Assembly: GCA_001986395.2 (NCBI GenBank)
Contig: MQVO02000005.1
Span: 1,054,001-1,118,000, forward strand
DNA from: Irpex lacteus
Taxonomy: Eukaryota > Basidiomycota > Agaricomycetes > Polyporales > Irpicaceae
Direction: 5' to 3'
DNA: 64,000 bases
Part shown: in pieces, positions 25,701 through 35,258 of the stretch
How positions within the stretch are numbered: the first letter of the stretch is position 1
Layout of the letters: every line of letters begins with the position of its first letter
The notes under the pieces: model-generated
Seen by the model: only the letters and a program-made list of their open reading frames with translations
Database searches by the model: none
Told to the model about the DNA's origin: nothing
Made by a program: the position numbers and the translations under genes

Positions 25701-26720
25701 TCCTACAGGCTGCTTGGCCAGTCAATTTTGCATACAACCTTGAGAGCTTTGCCCCCGTTCTTAAAGGTGCGTGATAATAGCCATAAATACACGCCCCTTC
25801 TATACTAAATCGACTCTAGGCACTCAGTCACTGCTCCGTCTCGCAGCATCCACTGAACGTCGTGCCAAGATTATATTCTGCTCGTCTATCGCAACAGTGT
25901 CGAACGATATGGAACTATCGAGGCAGAAGGTGCCGGAGCGTCTTCCTTATTCTGTGGAGAGCGCGGCGCCGATGGGATATGCGCAAGCGAAGTGGGTGGC
26001 AGAGCATATGTGTGACCAGGCTAGTCGTATGCCCACCTTGCGGGGACGTGTGGCTATCGCTAGAATCGGCCAGCTTTGCGGGGATACCGAGAATGGCATA
26101 TGGAACGAGAAGGAAGGCTGGCCGTTACTAATAGCAACGTCGCGATACACAGGCTGTTTGCCAATGCTCGATGAGGTTGGTGAAGGGATTATGTCATTCT
26201 CATGTCGGCGCTGATTCACTGGATAGCGGGTATCCTGGCTTCCTCTTGACGTGGCTGCCCAGGCTACCGTGGATATAGCTCTAAGTGGCTTTGAGATAAA
26301 TAACCAATCACAGGAATGCCCGGTATATCATGTCATGATTCCTGCTAACGTCTCGTGGTTGACCCTGCTGGGGTACTTCGAGCAGTCGGGATTAACATAC
26401 GACAGGGTACAACCGAGCATCTGGTTGGAGAAAGTGAGAGGTATACAAGATCCACATGGCTTGCCTTTCCGTAATCTGCATGGCCTATGGGAAAGAAATG
26501 TATGTGCTGTTCTCCGGTTTACTCTTTCCTCTCAACGCTGACGAACTCAACTATGAAGTATGGTGCTACGAGTACCACGAAGATGACCCATGGACACGAG
26601 TTTGAAACAGCTCATGCACGAGCTATCTCACGATCTCTCAGAGATGTCTCCGATATTTCCTTCGAACTTGTGCAGAAGATGTTGGGGAGATGGCAGGAGA
26701 TAGGTTTTCTACCGGTGTGA
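22751..26720 (+). CDS. NRPS-like adenylate-forming reductase (A-T-R)
   Basis: Sixteen exons (22751-22943, 22999-23185, 23236-23500, 23554-23640, 23701-23938, 23992-24057, 24110-24261, 24311-24424, 24473-25000, 25056-25120, 25171-25336, 25391-25657, 25709-25766, 25820-26175, 26227-26499, 26559-26720) give 1058 residues. The adenylation domain shows HTSGSTGMPK (about 206-215), FATGDLY (about 405) and GRADDIIVL. The carrier domain has DDLFALGLTSLHAVQ with the phosphopantetheine Ser near 598. The thioester reductase domain starts VLTGTTGALGAH (about 688) and has YAQAK near 849-853. Such enzymes activate a carboxylic acid and release it as aldehyde or alcohol. Known basidiomycete examples act on amino acids or aromatic acids. 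The next recognised gene downstream is the DDGS-type cyclase. Confidence 0.92.
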
Positions 26721-29552
26721 TCACGGTAACTCCGACGCCTCCTGCCAAGTATGTAGGACTATATGCCGCGGATCTCTTCACAGAGCATGTTTCAATAGCA
26801 ATGACACTGTAACTTAATTGCCACCCTGATCAGGGAAGCAATCTCACTTCCAAGTTACCAAACCCTCAGACGGGCAGTCTCTCAGCGTCTCACTGGCTGA
26901 CTAAGCGAGCCTAATATGTCCTACTACCAGGCGCCCGATACTTCGTGTTCTCTACCTCCATCTCCTCTGGCTCTTGTCGCGTTTTGCTTTGCAACTTTCT
27001 CTCATTCTCTCCCCGAGCTAGTGCGAATACTCACAGGTCAATACCTGTACATGGTAAGATAGTATATGGAGGATGCGCCTAGACTGTAATGGACGGGGAG
27101 GGTGGACGAGGGTGTTCTGTTGTGCCTTTATTAGAGCTTGTCGTGTTCATTGAAGGGAGCGCAGAGCTCGCTCGTGAATATTACTTGCCCCTCGTTTGTC
27201 AGAACAAGACTGACCCCAAGCTCGATGACTCTGGACTCGCGATTCTCATTGGATCTCATGAACTCCCCGACATCTTTCATTTCTCCCAGGGTAGGATGCA
27301 TGATGCTATGCCGCAGTATGAGACTGTTGTCATTACATCTGAGAGTTTTCCATCTTGACATACGCGTAAATGTGCGACTAAAGGCAAGTTCTATATGATT
27401 TCATCGATGTTGTCGCGAATATCGTTTATTTCGCTCCCTTTACTCTTTGTTAGATAAACCGCGGCCTCACTGAGGCTGCGTTGGTTCGCATGTTGCTGCG
27501 AGGATGTTTGAAAGCATCACACGTGCAACAACGCGAAGTTCGGACAATCCGCTGACAAGCCCGTGCCTGTTGTACGACTTGCAGCAGCAGACATGTCTGA
27601 GCACCGCCAGAGGTGTCAATCTTTAGTCGAATGTATTCAGGTAAGCTCGTCGTACAACCTGCCTGGCTTCCGCCAGAGGTGTTACGGCGGCGGTTATGCG
27701 CCTTAGAAGAGGATTCCGGAGACGAAATTTACGCTCGCAAGGGGGGTGCGCTCAGGACCTCCTTGTGACGTGATAATGTTCAGGGAATGGTACCATAATG
27801 TCCCGATGTCTGAACCTCTCATACAAGTGAGGCTTTAGAAGTTCCACAATAAGCGCAAATGCCGTCGCCGTGTTGGTTTGTCCCATTCAATTGAATGGGT
27901 ACTATGGTATATTGATCTTACTTTTCACACAGTCAACCTTCGAAACGCAATTGTGCCACTTCACATCGAGCGTTACATTGCGGTTGACTCCACATCCTGT
28001 CTCTCTTATATCCATGAGTGATCAGGATGACCCACGTGTGGATGTGACGAGTTGGTTGAGGTAGCTCCTTAGACTCAAAAGGTCAGTACAAGGAATAGCT
28101 AATCGGTAGAAAGGCACTTGCGGCTGTGCATCGCGCTCTCTTGGTTGCGCGTGGCCTGTTCATCAATTGAACAAGCCCTAGCCTCAGACAGATTGGAGTA
28201 ATAACGCTCATAAACGTGAGAGGACGTCAAATAACGTACTCCATGGCTCGACGGATTCTATGTAAAGCGGTGAGTAAACTGTAACCGTATTCCCATTTTC
28301 TTCATTGATGGTATTTTGCTCGGTCGAGGCACACCCGTTTACAGGTAATCCAGTGCACTAGGTTGATCGCTGGTGGGAAACCTCATGAGCACGCCTGTCG
28401 GTGTGTTGATGGTTGTGCCGACGTGACCATCCCCTTACCATTCGCTCGCTTACGCTCTCGTCATAGTCACCCCGAAAGTTGACAAAGTGCAATGTGGGTT
28501 TTGTTCTTCGGCAAATACTCCCGCAGCTGGGTTGACTATGCCTTTTCAGCTCTGCTGAGTCTCATTGTGCGCCGATTCGTACGAAGTAACGGAGTTACTT
28601 TTGAGAGTCGAGATGCGAATCCGCGAGCCAACCCTCCGTCACCCTGATCACCCGGCTCCCCACACTCACCTGGCAATCAATATTTCCTGCCGCCCACGGC
28701 CTCCACTCGCGCAGTCGGCGTATTTGGTAAGTCTGGCCCTGTGCGTCTCGTCCACCGAGTTGCCTCAAACTTACATCCTCCTTTCTAAGGAAGTCGTCCA
28801 CCCTCGCTGCATATTGCCTGTACTACGCCGCAATGATGAAGCGCCTGAATAAGTCGTATCCTCTTCATTTCTTGCATACGTGTCCAGCAACTATCTAATC
28901 CACTGCGTGTGCTTATGTACCATCGGCCTCAAGAGGTACAATGACGCCTCGTACCAACATTCTGGTGGTGTTTGCATTAAAACAATGCCTGACTGAACCG
29001 GCACTAGTCGGTCTCACCTTCTCTCATTCTGACCATACTCACCGCAATCTTCCTTGAATACAGAAGTCGTAAGTAATTTGATAAATCGCTTGATGCTATT
29101 GGAGTATTGACCGTTACGCCAGATGGATAGCACCATGTTCCTCCGGCCATCACGTCCAGTTCATAAACGTTGTCGACAAACCTTCTCGCGACGTAAGTGG
29201 GAGTCAGGCCAAGCTTAAGGGTGTCTATGGGATATCCGGCGTCCAACATCGTGCGTGACAATCCATTTGTTCATTCGATTGCACCTCATACCTAGCACAA
29301 ACCTCATTTTAGCAAGATGTCATCCCCCGTGAGCATGCTGCTATGCGGTTCATGGCACTGAATCAACTTGGCCTGTCTCAGCACGGTTCTTGGGGTGCAT
29401 TGTGCATAAACGGACATTCTATGTAAAACATTGCCCAATGCGACATGCTACTCTAGAGTGCTCGTGTATAAAAACCCCTCGCGTAGCAGTTCAAGGCCAT
29501 CATACCCATTCGCAGACCACCATCCATCCAAGCATCGTGCTGCCCAGTAATC
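26721..29552. other. Gene-free 2.8 kb between reductase and cyclase
   Basis: No complete gene could be assembled. Unsupported open frames include 27089-27358 (forward, ATG start) and 29004-29249 (reverse, ATG start, 81 codons, ending after a possible GTGAGT donor). An 18 bp perfect palindrome, CCCATTCAATTGAATGGG, lies at 27882-27899. The sequence may contain decayed genes. The final 90 bp are the cyclase promoter. Confidence 0.4.
29467..29474 (+). promoter_or_regulatory. TATA box of the cyclase gene
   Basis: TATAAAAA stands 86 bp upstream of the ATG at 29553. The reductase and NmrA-like genes in the same block also have strong TATA boxes 60-85 bp before their starts. Confidence 0.7.
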
Positions 29553-31336
29553 ATGAGCGATCTCAACGCAACAGTTCAGACCACCTCTGACGGCTTTCAA
29601 GTGACCGGACGAGAGTCCATCAACTATGGTGCGCTTGAGACTTATCTCGTTCATTCACCTTGACTCAATATCGCCATAGGGTTCCAATTCGTCGATAGCA
29701 TTTTCGATACGAACCATGACCAGCTAGCAACCATCTTCAAGCCTTGGAAGAGGGTTCTTCTCGTTAGTGACGCTACCGTCAGCGGCCACTATAGCAAACA
29801 GTGGGAGGCTTACTTTAAGCACCACGGTATTGCCTTGACGGCTTTCATCATGGCCGGAGGCGAAAAGAACAAGACTATGACTACTATGCTCTCTATCGTC
29901 GACGCTATGAATGACTTCGGCATTGTTCGCAAGGAACCTGTCCTCGTCGTGGGCGGTGGGTACGTATGACCGTCAGTCATTGTCTGTTATACCGTGCTAA
30001 CTTCCGTGGACAGGTTGTGCACCGACGTTACTGGGTATGCCTGCGCTTCCTACAGACGCACCACCAATTTCATTCGAGTCCCCACCACCCTCATTGGCCT
30101 CATAGACGCTTCCGTCTCTATCAAAGGTACTCTGTCTTTTACAGAAGTACACTTCCATCCGCTAACCATTGAGCATAGTTGGTATCAACCACGGCAATCT
30201 CAAGAATCGTCTCGGGGCCTATCATGCTCCTCTCGTCACTTTTCTTGACTTCAACATGTTACGTACCCTTCCAGAGGGACAAGTTCGGAATGGCTTCGCG
30301 GGTGCGTGTTCGCTTGAACACTTGACTGCCTCGCATAGTCTCATCGCTATGTTATAGAGCTTATGAAGATCTCTTCCTGCGCTGACAAGCGCATTTGGGA
30401 GTTGCTTGTCCAGAATGGAGAGGCTTTAATCGACACCCGGTTCGGGCGCGCCGATGGAGCTGCACCTGAGCTGAAGGCCATTGCCGACGAGATCTGCTGG
30501 AGAGGGATCAAGGTTATGCTCGATGTAAGCCTCTGCGCCCCTTTATCGTTTCTTGATGCTGATCCGCTATACAGCTTGAGTCCCCGAACTTGCACGAGAT
30601 CGGCTTGGATCGTGTCATTGCTTTCGGGCACAGCTTGTCTCCCACCCTCGAGCTTACTCCTGTCATCCCTCTTCGTCACGGCCATGCTGTAAGTGAACCC
30701 AGTATTTGAGAATTTTCCGCAGAGTCTCATCGACCATGTAGATCAACATCGACATGGCTTTCTTCGTCACCGTTGCCTGGCAAAGGGGCTATCTCACCGA
30801 AGCTGAGCGCGATGAATATCACTCCTTATCTCACAGGGTTGGTCTCTCGATGGATCACGAGCTTTTCACCGAGGCTATGATTCGTGAGGGGACCGAGGCC
30901 ATCTTGTACGTTATCAAATGGTGCCTAATAAACCATTCTGACAACCCCCACAGGAAGACTCGTGACAACAAGCAGCGCTTTGCCGTCCCGAGTCCTTACG
31001 GTACATGCAAATTCATCAACGATGCTTCATTCGAGGAGCTCTTCGCGGCGCTTCAAGTACATAAGGAGCTGATCAGGACGAAATATGGTTCCGGCGATGG
31101 TAAAGAGGTGTGTGTTATGTAATACTCTCATAGCTCTATTCTGACCTCTGATGTCATCTTATAAGGCGTACGTCGACTACAGCGATCTTGGCATGGACCC
31201 AGAGATTCTTCGTCGCAAGGCTGCAGCTATCAGCAATACCAATGGCAAGATTCCGGTGCTCAAAACCGGGAACGGTATCCCTCAAGTCGCAATGGCGGCC
31301 ACTATCCACCTCGATAGCGTGGAAGTGACCGCTTAG
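29553..31336 (+). CDS. Sugar-phosphate cyclase, desmethyl-4-deoxygadusol synthase (DDGS) type
   Basis: Nine exons (29553-29628, 29680-29959, 30014-30126, 30179-30301, 30358-30524, 30575-30688, 30742-30905, 30954-31107, 31166-31336) encode 453 residues. The dehydroquinate-synthase fold is clear: NAD site [14 protein letters not shown], then [17 protein letters not shown]. Zinc ligands are E198 (GFAELMK), H272 (AFGHSLSP) and H288 (LRHGHA). Three positions separate DDGS from valiolone-type (EEVS) cyclases: Glu254/Ala268/Thr347 in Anabaena DDGS versus Leu/Asp/His in EEVS. Here they are E255 (LESPN), A269 (VIAFGH) and T348 (LKTRD). DDGS converts sedoheptulose 7-phosphate to desmethyl-4-deoxygadusol, the first step to mycosporines. 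The comparison to Anabaena rests on memory of that sequence. Confidence 0.92.
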
Positions 31337-31849
31337 ATGAATTCGCTCGTACGTTCGCACGGAAAGAGATAAAGTTTCGAAATCGCAGTATATGTTCATG
31401 TAGGATAGTCGGTGCCGTGTTTTGCGAAATCGTAATAAATGGAAGTGACCAATATCTTCTTCATGCTCGGCTCTCGTAAGATGCCTTTAATAACACTCCG
31501 AGTGTAAAGGTTTGTTGTATTAAATGCCCTGGTTCGGGTACGGCCATTGTCTGCATGCGTACCCGAGGGTGAATCCAGTGTAGACGAAGGCTCGGGCAGC
31601 TCCTTGCCCGACTTAAGCCCGCTGAGAGTCGAACAACGAATCAAACAAGATAGATATGGCTGCATACTTCGCAAAGTCAGCAGTATGTTCCACGAACAAC
31701 ATTGCTAAGCTTTAGTTGTTTATGAGTGAGTGGTCCTGCAGCGTGTGATTGCTGGCCCTCCGAAGCACATATAAGGCGGGGTCCTTCAGCTGCACTCACC
31801 AAGAAGTTTCCTTGACTATCCCTCCCATCGCACTCCAGCTCCAACCACC
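31337..31849. promoter_or_regulatory. Spacer with TATA box of the NmrA-like gene
   Basis: About 513 bp. An ATATAAGG element near 31769-31776 lies about 80 bp before the ATG at 31850, with a CT-rich stretch between. No gene is seen. Confidence 0.55.
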
Positions 31850-33172
31850 ATGTCTATCGCGCCAAAGAAACTCATTCTCGTGATCGGTGCCACAGGTGCC
31901 CAAGGCATGGCAGTCGTGGACAGCCTGTTGGCTCCATCCGCCGATGGATCCACATCACCATACGCAGTTCGAGCTTTGACTCGTAATCCGGACAATTACC
32001 GTGCCCGTGAACTCGACGCTAAAGGCGTTGAGTTGTTCAAAGGTGAATATAGCTCAGTCAATGTACAGTATTGTACTTACTGACACGTCTCCTTCCTTTA
32101 TTTTCAGGTTCATTCGAAGACTTGAGCACAGTTCGACAGGCACTAGAAGGCGTATACGGCGCGTTCGTCAATACAGATGGCTTTACCGTCGGAGAAGAGA
32201 GGGAGATATACCTCGGCATCAAGATTTTCGAGATTGCAAAGCAAACCAAGTCTATCAAACACTACGTCTGGAGTAACCTTGATAACCACCTGAAGGTATG
32301 TTGTTTGGCTCTTATAGAAGCAACTTGCATGGTATCTATATTGACGTCGGATGATCTCCGCTACAGAAAGGAAATTATGAGGAGCAATACAACTGCGAAC
32401 ATACCAGTAAGTGTGACCGTTTGTCATATTGGCGGGGTATACTGATCATCGATGTACACGACAGCCGCCAAAGGCAGAGTTGGTGAATGGCTAACGACTC
32501 AGCCTTCTGACACCAGCAAGGATGGGTTAACCTGGAGTTGCGTGACAACAGGGCCCTATATGGACATGTTGCACCAGGTAGACTCATCATTGTCTTCGAG
32601 TTCCAACATCTAAACTGGAATCCTAGGTCAATTTCGGTCCCCAGAACAAACGTGCCGACGGGACTTACGTCTTTGCGACTCCCCTCGGGCATGGGCACGT
32701 TCCAATGATCGCCGCAAAGGACATTGGGTTTTGGGCTCGATACAGTTTCGACCATCGCGAGGAAGTTTCCGCTCGAGACCTCGAAGTCGCGAGCGAGATG
32801 GTCAGCTGGGACCGTCTTGTCTCTGCCTTCACTGCAGTGACAGGCAAGAAGGCGGTTGTCCTTTACCAGTCCATAGATGATTGGATGAAGAACTTCATCG
32901 GCGTCGACGATCCGCTTGCTTGGAACTTCAAGGGAGGAGATGGAAAGACTACCTGGAGGAAGAATTTCTCAGCATGGTGGGCAGGCTTTAGAGACGATAT
33001 AATCAAGAGAGACATGGACTGGGTTCGTAGCATACATCCTGGTTCGTATACGTTAGAAAGGTGGATGAGGGAGAACAACTATACTGGTGATAGTCCTCGT
33101 TTTGACATTCTCAAGACTGTCGAGGAGGGCTGGGGAATTCGACCAAATTTCGCGGTCACTTCAACCTTGTAA
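31850..33172 (+). CDS. NmrA-like NAD(P)-binding protein
   Basis: Five exons (31850-32042, 32108-32295, 32367-32406, 32465-32577, 32627-33172) encode 359 residues. An N-terminal Rossmann motif reads LILVIGATGAQGMAVVDSLL (about 8-27). The pattern GSFEDLSTVRQALEGVYGAF is typical of NmrA/HSCARG-like atypical short-chain dehydrogenases. The middle block has SIKHYVWSNLDNH, where a Tyr-x3-Lys catalytic pair is not evident. Such proteins are either redox sensors or true reductases. It runs in the same direction as the DDGS gene, 513 bp downstream, and could act in the same pathway, for example on a carbonyl or aldehyde intermediate, but this is inferred from position only. Confidence 0.88.
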
Positions 33173-34083
33173 TTAGCTGCAACGATTGGATAGTGAAAAC
33201 GTAGAATGTAACCGTGAAACCGAATATTTACTTCCTTTGACCACCCAGACTGCTGGTAGCATCAAGGCGAACGTCCATGTTGAACTGCCAATGGCCAACC
33301 TTCAAGTTGGATACGCCACAAAGCCAGCGCTTTATCGGCGAACGTCGGATCTTCGGCGCTTCGATAGCGAATATCACTAGCATTATCATTGCCTACCAGT
33401 GTGGCCGCTACCACAATTGACGATGTTTGGCACCACGATGTCCTGCAGACACGCGCAATCTTTGTGGGCTCGCGGTGCTCATCATTTGGTGTCTGATGTT
33501 TTCTTGAACTATGACTGTAGGGTCAAAAGCTTTCCCAACAATCTGCGCTCTGAAAGCTTTGTGCGCGTAATGACGGTGGCACCCCAGCCTGAGATTAGAC
33601 TGGCCATCTTTGAGTACATGGTGCGGTGTACCCTTTCGTCGCATGAACATTGAAATGGATTATATCTTACTAGGTAACCCGTATATATCCCTACATAACC
33701 CTTTGAATCATTACTTGATCGCCTTCCAGCCGAAATACAAGGGACAGCTTGAATTTACTTGACTTATTTACTACCGCCGCAGATTGACCCTAGCTCCCCG
33801 ATCGTTCCACCAAATTTCCTTGAGGCCTCAGCTTTCCTTTATGAAGAGAGTCACGGGTGCACTCCCCTCGGGTGTGTAGATATAAGTCACAATCAACGAG
33901 CGACGCAGAGCATATCCGCGTGAATTCCTTTCGGTACGTAGCACTACTTAGCCGTGTTCAGTAGCTTGGCGCTCACTTCACTTATCATCTAGCCCCTACT
34001 TAAGCTGAACCGTCAGCTGAACACCTCGCCTAACGACCTTACAGTGCTTCACAACGAGCTTATCTCCTCAGCTCTTCCCTAGA
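33173..34083. other. Gene-free stretch
   Basis: About 910 bp between the NmrA-like and thioesterase genes. Small open frames (such as 33408-33650, reverse) have no recognisable product. A promoter for the next gene is expected here, but no TATA box is close to its ATG. Confidence 0.35.
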
Positions 34084-34854
34084 ATGTTTGATCATGCTGA
34101 CGAATTCGCTCAAACAACCTTGGCGCGGACGTTACGAACAGCACGAGGGAGCGCGTCGCAGGAGGCCAAGGAATATGTTGCAGATTGGTATGGGAGTGGA
34201 AGCCCTCGGCAATACATATATCCCATTCTGTCGAGGATGGAAGCTACGGATATCGATGTTCTAGACATTTTAGAGGTACCAGGGAAGAAGCAAGGACGAA
34301 TAATCTTCGAAATAGACGTCCAGGAAGGTATGTACCTTGAATTGCTAGCTCGCCTCAACCTCACGCTTTTTGACCTAGACATGTGCAATCCTGGAAACAC
34401 TATGCATGGTGGTTGCTTGGCAGCTCTCATCGACATGTAGGGCCACAAATCTGGGGTACAAGGACTCAATACTAACAGAGATCATTCACTTTAGTTGCAC
34501 GAGCTTGACCATAAGTCTTATGGCCTTTTACGTCATGCCGGATGCGCATAGTCACGTCTCTCTTGTACTCAACACGACGTTTCACTCACCTGCGCCTATG
34601 TAAGTTGCATTCGTTTTCAGAGTATTCTCACTTTACCGTTCGCTATAGAGGTTCGCGAGTGAAGCTCGTCTGCACGACAGTCACATTTGGCGCGCGAGTC
34701 ATGACAGCCAAGGCGGAGGTGTGTACAAAGACGATAACTCGTGGACAAGCATCTTACGGACAGTCAGGTGTACAATGTAACGCACGGCCGGCTTGTTGCC
34801 ACCGGAGCGCATGTTCAGATGCAGCCATCTCCTCCATCCTCGTCAAGGCTATAA
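34084..34854 (+). CDS. Hotdog-fold thioesterase (PaaI / ACOT13-like)
   Basis: Four exons (34084-34436, 34495-34599, 34649-34718, 34768-34854) give 204 residues. The central helix of the hotdog fold is preceded by NTMHGGCLAALID, the HGG signature of the 4HBT/PaaI group; the strand VYNVTHGRLVATGAHVQM is the usual last strand. An N-terminal extension of about 60 residues is family-variable. The enzyme would hydrolyse acyl-CoA or acyl-carrier thioesters. It lies at the right edge of the accessory block and may or may not belong to it; many Agaricomycetes carry similar stand-alone genes. The adjacent carrier-protein reductase makes a thioester-editing role possible, by inference only. Confidence 0.85.
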
Positions 34855-35258
34855 AGACCCTATACACGATAGAGTAAACCGCGACTCCGAGTCGTACTAC
34901 TTAGGTTTTGACCACAAGAATCGGCTTTTACAGAGCAGAGCGAGGTACTTAGTGCTACAATCTGGCGAGGTTAGTGTATGATAAGTAGAAAAATAGAAAC
35001 AATGCCCTGGCCGCACAAATTATGATAGCATTTTAATTCCTCTGCCTCTGAGACTCGGACTAATTATGTCGACCTAACGGCTCACGTTCTGTGAATAACC
35101 TTATGAGCGCCTATCATGCGTGCCTCATAGTATGACGAATTCGAACTTCAAGCACTTTAACCTGAACTATTCATTCACTGACACCAAACATAGTCTCAAC
35201 TGCTTAGTAGCAACAATACCCTCAGTCTCACCAGCAGTAAACTTGGTCGTGACGGAAC
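34855..35258. other. Intergenic spacer
   Basis: About 400 bp between the thioesterase stop and the TRAPPC12 start. An open frame starting near 35120 overlaps the TRAPPC12 promoter and has no recognised product. Confidence 0.4.

Noticed and set aside
26176..26226. Apparent frameshift in the reductase domain after LPMLDE
   Set aside because: A 51 bp intron (GTTGGT to TAG) restores the frame and yields the conserved VSWLPLDVAAQ block, so the gene is intact.
27089..27358. Possible von Willebrand/Med25-like fragment (LLELVVFIEGSAELARE)
   Set aside because: The resemblance is limited to one short hydrophobic start; no continuing exons or supporting motifs were found.
29004..29249. Reverse 81-codon frame divergent from the DDGS gene
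   Set aside because: The ATG is real, but composition and context do not establish a product; kept only as a possible decayed gene in the gap.
29553..31336. Alternative call as EEVS (2-epi-5-epi-valiolone synthase) or dehydroquinate synthase
   Set aside because: The diagnostic positions read Glu, Ala and Thr rather than Leu, Asp and His, and the rest of the protein follows the DDGS pattern closely.
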